Assembly: GCF_025362475.1 (NCBI RefSeq)
Contig: NZ_JANYGH010000055.1
Coordinates: 186,001-250,000, forward strand
Reading direction: 5' to 3'
From: Mucilaginibacter sp.
GTDB lineage: Bacteria; Bacteroidota; Bacteroidia; Sphingobacteriales; Sphingobacteriaceae
Length of the DNA stretch: 64,000 bases
In this document: positions 15,944 to 24,939 of the stretch, piece by piece
How the letters are laid out: each line of letters begins with the position of its first letter
How positions within the stretch are numbered: position 1 is the stretch's first letter
Notes under the pieces: model-generated
Databases searched by the model: none
What the model saw: only the letters and a program-made list of their open reading frames with translations
Told to the model about the DNA's origin: nothing
Program-made: the position numbers and the translations under genes

Positions 15944-15988
15944 ATAAGCTAAACCCAGGGTATAGGATTAACCGGGGTTTAACTTATT
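15944..15988. repeat. 13-base inverted repeat
   Basis: ATAAGCTAAACCC (15944-15956) and GGGTTTAACTTAT (15976-15988) pair with one mismatch around a 19-base loop. It spans the end of the unrecognised fragment on the minus strand, so it may be that gene's old terminator or an operator of the AraC gene. Confidence 0.5.
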
Positions 15989-16189
15989 AAAATACTGGAC
16001 AAATCCCCCAGGCTTGTTCAAAACCGGTATGTTCTCGTAAATCGCATTGCCGGTCAGCCACCCCAAATACGGAGCCGGGTTCCAAAGGGAAGCAGTCGCC
16101 TTTTCATTTGCACATGACAGATAAGTTAGCCTGTGTAAAAATTCTATTGACTTTGTTACATTGTAGAGGGTTATCTCCCTGGTGATTTA
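15966..16189 (-). other. Unrecognised coding fragment, probably a gene remnant
   Basis: A minus-strand frame of about 73 codons without any ATG ends in a TAA in the loop of the inverted repeat at 15944-15988. It reads like real protein (SIEFLHRLTYLSCANEKATA, SLWNPAPYLGWLTGNAIYEN, IPVLNKPGGFVQYFNKLNPG) but I cannot name the family. The rest of the 490-bp gap between the AraC gene and 16282 holds the promoter of the plus-strand gene, with TACTTTTG at 16213-16220 as a possible -7 element. Confidence 0.35.
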
Positions 16190-16281
16190 ATAATAGATTA
16201 ATATTGGTGGTCTACTTTTGCCGGTACATAATGGTCTTATGGTGCCATTTTTTGTAATCAAAAAAATAATTTTCGTAAACT

Positions 16282-18729
16282 ATGTCACCGAAAAAAATTC
16301 TTTACCTGGCCACCCTGTTACTAACCTGCAGCAGGCTTGTGCAGGCGCAAGATCTTGCCGCTATTGAACACAACCGGGTAAAACTACCTAATGGTTGGTC
16401 ACTAACACCCGTTGGGAAAAGTCTGCCTCTGGGCGACTTGCCCTTAAATATAGCAGTAAGTAAGAGCCACCATTACGCCGCGGTTACCAACAACGGCCAA
16501 AGCGTTCAAACCATCCAATTGCTGGACGCCAGGACAGACCGCGAACTGGATAAGGTGTTGATCAGTAAGGCTTGGGGCGGCCTGGTTTTTAGTGCGGACG
16601 AGCAGTCGCTCTATGCCTCCGGCGGCGATAACAACTGGATTATCCGTTATGCCATCACCAACGACAAACTGATGGCAGCCGATACCATCAAGCTGGGCGA
16701 AGCATGGAGTAAAAAGCCAAATTCGGAATCTATTTCGCCTACCGGCCTGGCGCTTGATGATAAACGGGGCATTTTATACGTTGTTACCAAGCTGGATAAC
16801 AGCCTTTATCTCATCGACCTTAAAACAAAAACCATTAGCCAGAAGATCAAACTGGGCACCGAAGCTTATACCTGCCTGCTATCACCCGATCTGTCAAAGT
16901 TATACATCAGCCTTTGGGGAGGAGATAAAGTGGCCATATTTGACACGAATAAAAATAAGCTGCTCGATGCCATTGCGGTGGGTGATAACCCGAATGACCT
17001 GTGCATCTCCCGGAACGGAAAATACTTATATGTGGCCAATGCCAACGATAATACGGTGTCGGTAATTGACGTGCGCAAAGCTAAAGTGCTGGAAACCCTG
17101 AACACTGCGGTATCGCCCACCCCGCTGAGCGGAACCACCAGTAACTCGGTAGCCCTGAGCAAAGACGACAAAACTTTATACATTGCCAATGCCGATAATA
17201 ATTGCCTGGCCGTGTTTGATGTAACAAAGGCAGGTTTCAGCCGGTCGCTTGGGTTTGTGCCTACAGGCTGGTATCCCAGCGTTGTGCGCGTTATAGATAA
17301 CAAACTGTACGTAGCCAACGCTAAGGGCTTTTCGTCGCTGCCTAATCCGCATGGGCCTAATCCAGTAGCCAAAAACCAAACTGTTGTACTGCACGGCGGC
17401 GACCCATTTCGACCACAACGTACCGAATATATTGGCGGTGGATTACTGATGGGTACCCTGAGCATCATCCCAACGCCTACCGAAAAAGAGCTGCCGGTAT
17501 ACGCACAGGCGGTAGTTCACAATACACCCTACCACCGGGAGCAGGAAACGCACGCCAATAGTGAAGCGGGCAACCCCGTTCCGGCTAAAGTGGGCGCTGC
17601 ATCACCCATTAAATACGTTTTTTACATCATTCAGGAAAACCGGACATATGACCAGGTACTGTCTGACATGCCCAAGGGCAACGGCGATACCAGCCTGCTG
17701 CTATTTGGCAAGCGCATTACGCCCAACCACCATGCACTGGCCGAAAACTTTGTATTGCTGGACAATTTTTATGTAGATGGCGAGGTGAGTGCCGACGGGC
17801 ATAACTGGAGTTTGGGCGCCTACGCCACAGATTATATGGAAAAGAACTGGCCTACCAGTTATGGCAGCCGCGGCCCCGGGGCCGTGGGCCCAACGGCTAA
17901 GAACAAGCTGTACATCTGGGATCAGGCCAGTCGTTTCAACGTAACTTTCCGCACCTACGGCGAGTTTATTAATGCCGATAATACGCCGCAGATACCCGTA
18001 CTGAAAGATCACTTTGCCAAAACGTACCCTACCCGCGATCTGCGCGACCCCGATACCCTGCGCTACCAGGCATGGGAACATGATTTTGACTCGCTGATGC
18101 GCAACAACGCGCTGCCACGGCTAAGTACTATGCGCATGCTGTCTGACCATACCGAGGGTACAACCGCAGGCAGACCCACGCCTTTTGCACATGTCGCCGA
18201 TAACGATCTGGCTGTCGGTCGCCTGGTAGAGCACATTGCCAAAAGCCGGATATGGGAAAACAGCGTGATCTTCATTGTGGAAGACGACGCCCAAAACGGG
18301 CCCGACCATGTGGATGCCCACCGCTCACCTGCTTATATTGCCGGAGGCTTTGTAAAACGGAACTTTGTAGATCATACCATGTATTCTACCTCCTCTGTTC
18401 TGCGCACTATAGAGCTGATCCTTGGTTTGCCGCCGATGACGCAGTATGACGCTTCGGCCACAGCCATGTGGCGTTGTTTTAGTAAAACGCCCAACAATAC
18501 ACCCTTTAGTAGTTTCCCATCCAATATTAACCTGAAGGAACTTAACCCTAAGGGGACAAAACTTGCGGCGATGGCCAAAGGGCTTGATTTTTCGGCAGTA
18601 GATCGCGTGCCTGACGAAATCATGAACAACATGATATGGAAGGCCATTAAAGGGGAGAATGCTCCGGTGCCAATTCCGGTGCGTGCCGCCTTTGTAAAGG
18701 CTGTTCAGAAAGCAGGAGATGATGATTAA
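16282..18729 (+). CDS. YncE-like beta-propeller / alkaline-phosphatase-fold phosphoesterase fusion
   Basis: 815 residues with a signal peptide ending VQAQ (about 22). Residues 40-390 form a YncE/YVTN seven-bladed propeller (NAKGFSSLPNPHGPNP, GDNPNDLCISRNGKYLYVANANDNTVSVIDV). Residues 435-745 are a phosphoesterase of the phospholipase C/acid phosphatase type: VFYIIQENRTYDQVLSDMPKG, FYVDGEVSADGHNWS, VIFIVEDDAQNGPDHVDAHRSP. This two-domain exported protein is common in Bacteroidota and may release phosphate from organic esters in the periplasm or outside; the real substrate is unknown. It stands alone and ends in a strong hairpin. Its GC content is above its surroundings. Confidence 0.9.
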   Translation: MSPKKILYLATLLLTCSRLVQAQDLAAIEHNRVKLPNGWSLTPVGKSLPLGDLPLNIAVSKSHHYAAVTNNGQSVQTIQLLDARTDRELDKVLISKAWGGLVFSADEQSLYASGGDNNWIIRYAITNDKLMAADTIKLGEAWSKKPNSESISPTGLALDDKRGILYVVTKLDNSLYLIDLKTKTISQKIKLGTEAYTCLLSPDLSKLYISLWGGDKVAIFDTNKNKLLDAIAVGDNPNDLCISRNGKYLYVANANDNTVSVIDVRKAKVLETLNTAVSPTPLSGTTSNSVALSKDDKTLYIANADNNCLAVFDVTKAGFSRSLGFVPTGWYPSVVRVIDNKLYVANAKGFSSLPNPHGPNPVAKNQTVVLHGGDPFRPQRTEYIGGGLLMGTLSIIPTPTEKELPVYAQAVVHNTPYHREQETHANSEAGNPVPAKVGAASPIKYVFYIIQENRTYDQVLSDMPKGNGDTSLLLFGKRITPNHHALAENFVLLDNFYVDGEVSADGHNWSLGAYATDYMEKNWPTSYGSRGPGAVGPTAKNKLYIWDQASRFNVTFRTYGEFINADNTPQIPVLKDHFAKTYPTRDLRDPDTLRYQAWEHDFDSLMRNNALPRLSTMRMLSDHTEGTTAGRPTPFAHVADNDLAVGRLVEHIAKSRIWENSVIFIVEDDAQNGPDHVDAHRSPAYIAGGFVKRNFVDHTMYSTSSVLRTIELILGLPPMTQYDASATAMWRCFSKTPNNTPFSSFPSNINLKELNPKGTKLAAMAKGLDFSAVDRVPDEIMNNMIWKAIKGENAPVPIPVRAAFVKAVQKAGDDD

Positions 18730-18752
18730 GTGATAAGGCATCAGTCGATTAA

Positions 18753-18790
18753 GCAAATACCCCGGGTTTTACAGAGCCCTGGGTATTTGC
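18753..18790 (+). terminator. Hairpin after the phosphoesterase gene
   Basis: GCAAATACCC (18753-18762) pairs perfectly with GGGTATTTGC (18781-18790); CGGG/CCCT nearly extends it inward. No long T-run follows, so termination may be inefficient. Confidence 0.6.
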
Positions 18791-18804
18791 AATTAATTCA
18801 GATG

Positions 18805-19110
18805 AGGCTTTTTCTGGTGACATTGGGCCATTAATCGGAGCATATAGGCTGGCAGCTTTTCCACCAAAAAAAAGGCAACATTGTCTAAATCCCCTATCAA
18901 ATCCGCTGCCCGAATAGCTGTTACTTTCTACCTGGCACCAGTTTGCCGGCAAGGCAGACCAACCTGCAAAATCATCCAAACGCGCTGACGCGTTAGTTGT
19001 ATTGGTAGCATCCAAATGTCAGCTCACCCAGTTAGGTTCTCCTTTGGTAGTATTGTATGATTCCGTATAATATTTTTGATCAACCAGGTAATTATCTATA
19101 GAAAAGCTCT
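18805..19110 (-). pseudogene. DNA/RNA non-specific endonuclease remnant
   Basis: Minus translation gives SIDNYLVDQKYYTESYNTTK then GEPNWVS, a TGA at 19019-19021 where the family has Trp, then HLDATNTTNASARLDDFAGW, SALPANWCQVESNSYSGSGF and DRG. This matches the region just before the catalytic D-R-G-H of ENPP/NUC1-type nucleases (PF01223). The catalytic His and all that follows are lost or frameshifted. It is a decayed exported nuclease. Confidence 0.6.
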
Positions 19111-19134
19111 CTAAGTGTTCAAAGTATTCCCGCT

Positions 19135-19395
19135 CAAGGTTACTAACCGGGATCTGGTTAGAAAATTGAAAGGGTTGCTCGTAAAAAGGCAATCATTTTT
19201 TTATTGATTTTCAGTATGTTATCATAGGGCGATGGGTGGATAAAAGCGGTTCTAAAAATACCACCACCCCATAGCAGATTATCTTTGCCTCCTAATTAAG
19301 GTTTGCTTCTGAATTATATTTCCTTTCTCGTAAATCTGATATAAGTTGGATAATTCCGGAAGTAAGCGTTGAATCAAATCATCGCCATTATCAAT
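19135..19395 (-). pseudogene. C-terminal remnant of a serine site-specific recombinase
   Basis: Two minus frames, joined by shifts near 19290 and 19195, read DDLIQRLLPELSNLYQIYEK, GNIIQKQTLIR, then DNLLWGGGIFRTAFIHPSPY, DNILKINKKMIAF and YEQPFQFSNQ. IYEKG-x5-KQTLIR and the RT-x-x-IHP motif are typical of the tail of large serine recombinases carried by Bacteroidota mobile elements. The catalytic N-terminus is not in the window. It suggests that an integrated element once sat here. Confidence 0.5.
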
Positions 19396-19630
19396 CTGAG
19401 GTTTATTTTTTCAGTTTAAAGCTTAAGTGCCGACTGAAAAACTCTCAATCATATTTACTTAAGCTGTCATTCAAATATTAAAGATATATCAATTACTTAC
19501 TCCGGCAAACCCTGCCATAAGTTTAAAACAACGCTTTATCTAAAACAGGTAAACGTCGTTGTGAATCGACGATATATCACTTCATAAAATTAAACACTTT
19601 ATCCTATCGACTAATTTTCAGGTATTTACA
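19396..19630. other. Gene-free region upstream of the first TPR kinase
   Basis: No coding frame seen. It contains a small dyad CGTCG (19554-19558) / CGACG (19567-19571) that could be a regulator site. The sigma54-type promoter starts at its right edge. Confidence 0.5.
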
Positions 19631-19631
19631 A

Positions 19632-19649
19632 TTGGCACCTCATTGGCTT
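19632..19649 (+). promoter_or_regulatory. Candidate sigma54 promoter
   Basis: TTGGCAC at 19632-19638 and TGGCTT at 19644-19649 give the invariant GG (19634-19635) and GC (19646-19647) with exactly 10 bases between. Compared with TGGCAC-N5-TTGC only one base differs. Transcription would start near 19659, about 55 bases before the kinase ATG. Two sigma54-type activators are encoded within 10 kb. Confidence 0.55.
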
Positions 19650-19714
19650 AAAAGAAACATGACCGGACAGCCCGGCGACTAATCCCAAAATCACCTTTGT
19701 TTGCCTTGTCTTAT

Positions 19715-21985
19715 ATGAAGAAATTAGTCATATTCCTGGTTCTGTTTTTTTTAATGCAATCAGGTTCCGGACAGGCAATTTTAAGGTATCAGGCCGACTC
19801 GTTAATTAAATTGCTACCTTCATTGGGAACGGGAACAGCAGCCACCGAAACTTCATTAATGCTGGCTAATTTTTACCTTTCAAAGGACAATCAAAGTAAT
19901 GCGGATCGTGATAGTGCGGCCTTTTATTTAAGCAAAGCCAAATTACAAAGCAGTTATCTGCATTCACCGCACACACATGGTTATACTTTATTAACAGAAT
20001 CCCGTTTAAAAAACGCATCCGGAGATCCCGCCGCCGGTAAACGGCTCAACGCGCAGGCCCTGCAGCTACTCAAAAAAACAACGGACAAAACACTCCTGGG
20101 AAAAGCTTATTATGAATTATCCCGCTACTACACCAATCTGGACGACTCCCTGCAAATGGCTATACGGGTATCACTGGTTGATACAGCTGTAAATTTACTT
20201 AGATCCTCTCCTGATAAAATTGAATTAGCCAAAGATTTACAAATGTTAGGAGACCTGTACAAAGTGCAGGGAAATTACTCGAAATCAGTCAAGACATTAA
20301 AATTATCACTGGCCGTTTATAAATCCATCAACTATAAAAGTTTACAGGGAGTTTATATATTGATGGATGAAGATAATGTTTTCCTGAGCAATTACCAGGA
20401 GGCCTTATATTTTGGGCTTCTGGCAGAAAAGTGCTGCCTGGAAACTAAAGATAATTCGATGCAGTTGTGCCAGGTTGAAAATATTATCGCAACCACTTAT
20501 TGTTACTTACTTCAGGAGGACGAGGCAATACCTCATTATTTAAAAGCCCTCACGGTTGCTAAACGGTTTCGGGATACGGCGGCCATCTACCTACTCACAG
20601 AGGACATGTGTGGCGTTTATCTGTATAAAGGTAAGCCGCGACTGTTAATTAACCTCTTAAACGAAATATCGGCTAAGTATTCAAAAAATGGAGCCTATGC
20701 AAAGACCTGGACCAGCAAGAATTCATATTTGCGCGCGTATATGTTGTTGGATGATTATAAGATGTCGACAATTTATTATGAATCAGTTAAATCAGAATTA
20801 AACAATCCACAAGTTCAGGAAAGCCGAAAAACCGATATTTACATGGATTTGATCCTGTACGATATAAAATATCATAAATATGCGCAAGCCTATCGTTATT
20901 GGAACAATTACTCTGCCATTGCCAATATTCGGCACAATGATTACGAACGAACACGTAGTTACCAATTAAGATACCGCCTTGATTCGTGCACCAATCAGTT
21001 TAAATCTGCATTTCATTATTCGGTGCGTTTTAAGGAACTTACGGATTCAATTTTTAATGAAAAGAAAAACCACCAGTTACAGGAACTCAAAGTAGCTTAT
21101 GAAACACGTGAGAAAGATGTTTCTATCGAATTACTTAACCAAACTGCAAAACTCAGGGAGGCTGAATTAAGCAGAACCCGCAGAACTAAAAACGAAAGCA
21201 TTGTTGGTATTTGTATTTTATTGGTAGTAGGTGGCTTGTTTGTAAGGCAATACCGGATCAAGCAAAAAGCGTATCAAATCATCAGCGATCAAAATGAGGT
21301 CATTATTACCAAAAATGAAGAAATAGTTTATAAAAACAGGGCGCTTGAAGGGCTGGTACAAGAAAAGGAATATTTGCTGATGGAGATTCACCATCGCGTG
21401 AAAAACAATTTGCATACAGTACTTAGCTTCTTAACCTTACAATCAAAATACCTGACCGGCGAAGCGCTTGAGGCTATCAAAGTCAGCCGGCAGCGCATTT
21501 ATGCCATGTCGCTGATTCATCAAAAGCTTTACCTGGCAGAAGATGTGAAAACCATTGACATTCAGTCTTACCTGCACGAATTTATCGCATACTTCCGGGA
21601 GTGTTTAGATCCTGGTAATAACATCAAATTTATACTGGATATTGAAGCGGTAAGGCTTCCGGTTACCAAAGCAATACCTGTAGGATTGATTGTTAATGAG
21701 GCGGTCACCAATTCAGTAAAATATGCATTTCCAATAAGAAAGGATGGTGTGATCTCGCTAACGCTACAGCGAAAGAATGATTTGATTGAACTTATTATTG
21801 CAGACGATGGTATTGGAATTTCTTTGGATGTAAACAATACCGATTTTAACTCCCTTGGTATAAAATTAATCAAAGGACTTTGCAATGATCTGGATGGCCA
21901 AATCATATTTGAGTCCGCAGTGGGAACAAAAATCATGATCTTGTTTAAAGCCGAAATCCAGGAACAAGATATAGCTACTTCTTAA
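19715..21985 (+). CDS. TPR-sensor histidine kinase, HisKA_2 type
   Basis: 756 residues from the ATG at 19715 (a TTG 18 bases earlier is less likely). Order: signal peptide to about residue 20 (SGSGQ), a periplasmic TPR-like helical sensor (about 30-460), a membrane segment ESIVGICILLVVGGLFV (about 492-510), a coiled coil, a HisKA_2 dimerisation domain with LLMEIHHRVKNNLHTVLSFL (phospho-acceptor His559 or His560), and an HATPase domain (VGLIVNEAVTNSVKYAFP, IIADDGIGI, NSLGIKLIKGLCNDL). It autophosphorylates in the cytoplasm; no receiver is fused. The closest receiver gene is the REC-AAA+ regulator on the opposite strand. A sigma54-type promoter precedes it. Confidence 0.9.
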   Translation: MKKLVIFLVLFFLMQSGSGQAILRYQADSLIKLLPSLGTGTAATETSLMLANFYLSKDNQSNADRDSAAFYLSKAKLQSSYLHSPHTHGYTLLTESRLKNASGDPAAGKRLNAQALQLLKKTTDKTLLGKAYYELSRYYTNLDDSLQMAIRVSLVDTAVNLLRSSPDKIELAKDLQMLGDLYKVQGNYSKSVKTLKLSLAVYKSINYKSLQGVYILMDEDNVFLSNYQEALYFGLLAEKCCLETKDNSMQLCQVENIIATTYCYLLQEDEAIPHYLKALTVAKRFRDTAAIYLLTEDMCGVYLYKGKPRLLINLLNEISAKYSKNGAYAKTWTSKNSYLRAYMLLDDYKMSTIYYESVKSELNNPQVQESRKTDIYMDLILYDIKYHKYAQAYRYWNNYSAIANIRHNDYERTRSYQLRYRLDSCTNQFKSAFHYSVRFKELTDSIFNEKKNHQLQELKVAYETREKDVSIELLNQTAKLREAELSRTRRTKNESIVGICILLVVGGLFVRQYRIKQKAYQIISDQNEVIITKNEEIVYKNRALEGLVQEKEYLLMEIHHRVKNNLHTVLSFLTLQSKYLTGEALEAIKVSRQRIYAMSLIHQKLYLAEDVKTIDIQSYLHEFIAYFRECLDPGNNIKFILDIEAVRLPVTKAIPVGLIVNEAVTNSVKYAFPIRKDGVISLTLQRKNDLIELIIADDGIGISLDVNNTDFNSLGIKLIKGLCNDLDGQIIFESAVGTKIMILFKAEIQEQDIATS

Positions 21986-22278
21986 TAATTCTCCCCAGCA
22001 GATCCAATTTCGGCCACCTACTATCGGGAATAGTTTAATGATCTGGATGCCAATCAACGCCAATAGCCTAATTCTAAAAGTTTTATCCTACACCCTTAAA
22101 GCGAAATTTCGTTTATTTTTTACCGATCATTTTGAAGAATTAGCGATATAAAGTAACGGATTAAAACGCAAAATTAAACTAATAGTCTAATAATCAATAG
22201 ATTGCATTAATGGCATCAGTTTGGTATAGTTACTAACGGCGGAAAATTAACATTTATTTATTCTAAAACCGGAAAGCT

Positions 22279-22488
22279 ATGGAAACCATATTTGTACTGA
22301 CCCACACCATCATGATTATTTGCGCAATTGCCATCCTGTACTTCTCTATACTATTAAACAGCGGTAGCCAGGAGGGTATACAAAAACCTCTCATTCCCTA
22401 TCCGTTATTCAGGGTAAGATCAATAAAAATAGCGCCTATAACTCTTTACAGGACCGCTGCCGGTTTACTTGCTTTACTTATCAGGTAA
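22279..22488 (+). CDS. Small membrane protein, unknown
   Basis: 69 residues, METIFVLTHTIMIICAIAIL then a short loop and a second weak hydrophobic stretch ITLYRTAAGLLALLI. No known family. It lies between the first kinase and another small hypothetical gene, 33 bases ahead of the latter on the same strand. Codon use looks normal, but the length leaves some doubt that it is real. Confidence 0.45.
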   Translation: METIFVLTHTIMIICAIAILYFSILLNSGSQEGIQKPLIPYPLFRVRSIKIAPITLYRTAAGLLALLIR

Positions 22489-22521
22489 TGCCCTTCATTT
22501 GTTTACACAATAGCCGAAGCC

Positions 22522-22920
22522 ATGAAAAATACCATTAAAATAGATATCCTTATTCGTGATCTTGATTCAATTAAACAAGTTAATTGTTTTTGTCATGAAT
22601 CTAACAAACTGAAAACTGAACCTCAGGGGAACGAATTAGTGACCCGTTTAATTGATCTGCAGGAAAGAGGTTACGATCACGACTTTGTTTTGGACCGTGG
22701 GCATATGCGTTGCATACAATGCGACAATATGATTGTAGAGGAAGATTTCGAGATTACTGAGATATTTCACATTCATTATAAACTGTTAGATCATATCATA
22801 TACAATTTATTTGCCATTCAACTGCGAAACTCAGGCATTAAAGGAATCTTGATGAACTCTTACCAATTTCGATGTGGAAATAAATCCATCAGGCCCCAGG
22901 CTGTATTCAATAAAAATTAA
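22522..22920 (+). CDS. Conserved hypothetical protein
   Basis: 132 residues, soluble. The middle part NELVTRLIDLQERGYDHDFVLDRGHMRCIQCDNMIVEEDFEITEIFHIHY resembles a small protein common in Bacteroidota (often mislabelled as a phosphoribosylpyrophosphate synthetase) with the same RGY-x-x-DF and CxxC. Here the CIQC pair and two other cysteines near residue 22 could bind metal. The function is unknown. It is convergent with the response regulator gene, 37 bases away. Confidence 0.7.
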   Translation: MKNTIKIDILIRDLDSIKQVNCFCHESNKLKTEPQGNELVTRLIDLQERGYDHDFVLDRGHMRCIQCDNMIVEEDFEITEIFHIHYKLLDHIIYNLFAIQLRNSGIKGILMNSYQFRCGNKSIRPQAVFNKN

Positions 22921-22957
22921 TACTGATGTTTACTCCACTAATTTGGCAACACAAAAG

Positions 22958-24928
22958 CTATTGAAAATCCTTTGACAGGCCAAGTTTCTTTATCTTCGCA
23001 AACAAAGTATTGGCTGGCATATCCAGTAACTCAGCAGCACCTCCCGTCCCTGACACCTTTCCGTTACAATATTGCAAAGTATTTAGGATATGCTCTTTTT
23101 CCAATTCTTTTATCGTTTTAATTTTTCCATCTTGTGGTATCGCAAGTTCTTCTGTTTTTTCATGTTCGGGTAATTCAATATGCTCAATTATACTTCCCTT
23201 GTTCAGCACCAGGCTCCTCTCTATAATATTTTCCAATTCCCTGATGTTTCCCGGCCAGTTATATTCCAGCAGTGTTTTAAGGGTATCATCAGAGATATCC
23301 TTTGCATTCCTGCCCATTTTTGCGGTAAGGCTGATTACAAAATGCCTCGCGAGTGCAGCTATGTCTTCTTTACGTTGCCTCAAAGGAGGCATGGTTATTG
23401 GAAAAACATTGAGCCGGTAATAAAGATCCAGCCTGAACCGACCAGCGGCGATGGCTTTTTCCAAATTACAATTAGTTGCAGCAATGATGCGCACATCAAC
23501 TTTAATCACCAGGTTTCCGCCAAGTCTTACTATTTCTCTTTCCTGTAACACACACAGCAATTTTACCTGCAGATCCATAGGTATTTCGCCTATCTCATCC
23601 AAGAATATTGTTCCCCCGTTTGCCTGCTCAAATTTACCAATCCTCCGGTCGGCCGCACCTGTGAAGGCCCCCCTTTCGTAGCCGAATAATTCCGATTCTA
23701 TTAACGTAGCAGGGATTGCAGCACAATTCACTTTGATCATCGGCTTTGCCTTTCTTTCTGACAGATTATGAATTGCCCGTGCAACTTTTTCCTTGCCTGT
23801 ACCACTTTCCCCTAAAATCAATACCGAGATATCAAATGGGGCTACCGTAGTCACCTGTTCCTTAACTTTCTGAAAATTCGGCGCGCTACCTACCAAACCA
23901 AAACTGTCATCATCAATGGCAGGAATCTGAGCAGTCTTTATCGCGCTAACGTACTTTGGCAAGGTGTGCTCCTCCCCTTGTTCCTGCGGTTCTACCCGGC
24001 CCAGTTTCTTTATTTCGGGTAAGCAATCAGATATCCTGACCAAAAACAGGTCTAACCGGTCCAATAAAGCCGCGTGATGCTTTTTAAACCCATCAGGGTT
24101 TTGACAATAGAGGGAAAAGTTAATCTGCCCCCAGCTGCAGATAGCGAAGGTTTTTATCAGTGCCGAATGCAGGTTAAAACTATCTGCTATCAGCTTATCA
24201 AACGAATTTTTACGGCACATCTCCGCAAACTCGCTGCCTGTCAGGAAGCTTGACTTTGCTGATGGGGACGAAAATTTCTTTAACAAATTCAGCCCCTCAG
24301 ACGCTTTTTGAACCTCTGAAAAAAACTCCGTCTTATCCATTAATTTAAAATCATCTTCTCCGGATTTGTTGAAAGCGCGTACCTCAGAAAATTCCCCGTT
24401 TTTATCTTTCCAACTAATTGTGAAAAAATCAAACGGAATATGATATTGTAACGCGGTAACAATTTTAGATACTTCCTCATCCCTGCTGATTGTCTCCGAA
24501 AAGATGTTCATTACCTGTTGTTTCAGCACTTGTTCGCTTTGCAGCTGGGTCTCCAGGTCATTTTCATGCCTGTATTTGGCAACATCCAGGGTTACCAGAA
24601 CATCCTGCTCGCGAAAAGGCTTTACCAGAAATCCGTATGGCCGGGTAGTTTTCGCCTCTCTTAAAACGCTTTGGTTGGAATTGGCAGAAACATAAATGAA
24701 CGGAATGCTCATTTCTACCAGCATTCTGGCAAGGTCGATCCCGGTAAGTTTTCCGGAAAGATAAATATCAAGAAAAACCCAGGCGGGTCTTTTTAACCTT
24801 ATTATTTCCAGGGCCTTTGGAACTGACGATGCAATACCTGCAATTTCATACCCTGCATCTTCCAGTATTATCCGCAAATCACTGGCAATTATAAACTCAT
24901 CCTCTACAATCAATATTTTACCGTCCAT
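22958..24928 (-). CDS. Sigma54-type response regulator (REC-GAF-like-AAA+-HTH)
   Basis: 656 residues. REC domain 3-120 with acidic pocket E9-D10 and phospho-acceptor Asp54 (WVFLDIYL). A GAF-like middle domain runs from about 130 to 310. AAA+ domain about 345-570: Walker A ILGESGTGKEKVARAIHN, the intact sigma54-contact loop GAFTGA at 420-425, Walker B GGTIFLDEIGE. A Fis-type HTH closes it (KEHILNTLQYCNGKVSGTGGAAELLDMPANTLFAKIKKLG). It should activate sigma54 promoters once phosphorylated. It follows the second TPR kinase by 11 bases on the same strand and is its obvious partner. Confidence 0.93.
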   Translation of the reverse strand: MDGKILIVEDEFIIASDLRIILEDAGYEIAGIASSVPKALEIIRLKRPAWVFLDIYLSGKLTGIDLARMLVEMSIPFIYVSANSNQSVLREAKTTRPYGFLVKPFREQDVLVTLDVAKYRHENDLETQLQSEQVLKQQVMNIFSETISRDEEVSKIVTALQYHIPFDFFTISWKDKNGEFSEVRAFNKSGEDDFKLMDKTEFFSEVQKASEGLNLLKKFSSPSAKSSFLTGSEFAEMCRKNSFDKLIADSFNLHSALIKTFAICSWGQINFSLYCQNPDGFKKHHAALLDRLDLFLVRISDCLPEIKKLGRVEPQEQGEEHTLPKYVSAIKTAQIPAIDDDSFGLVGSAPNFQKVKEQVTTVAPFDISVLILGESGTGKEKVARAIHNLSERKAKPMIKVNCAAIPATLIESELFGYERGAFTGAADRRIGKFEQANGGTIFLDEIGEIPMDLQVKLLCVLQEREIVRLGGNLVIKVDVRIIAATNCNLEKAIAAGRFRLDLYYRLNVFPITMPPLRQRKEDIAALARHFVISLTAKMGRNAKDISDDTLKTLLEYNWPGNIRELENIIERSLVLNKGSIIEHIELPEHEKTEELAIPQDGKIKTIKELEKEHILNTLQYCNGKVSGTGGAAELLDMPANTLFAKIKKLGLSKDFQ

Positions 24929-24939
24929 GGCAATAGCTT

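Noticed and set aside
18749..19015. 88-codon minus frame as an intact small gene
   Set aside because: It is the part of the endonuclease remnant that lies after its nonsense codon, ending in a frameshifted tail.
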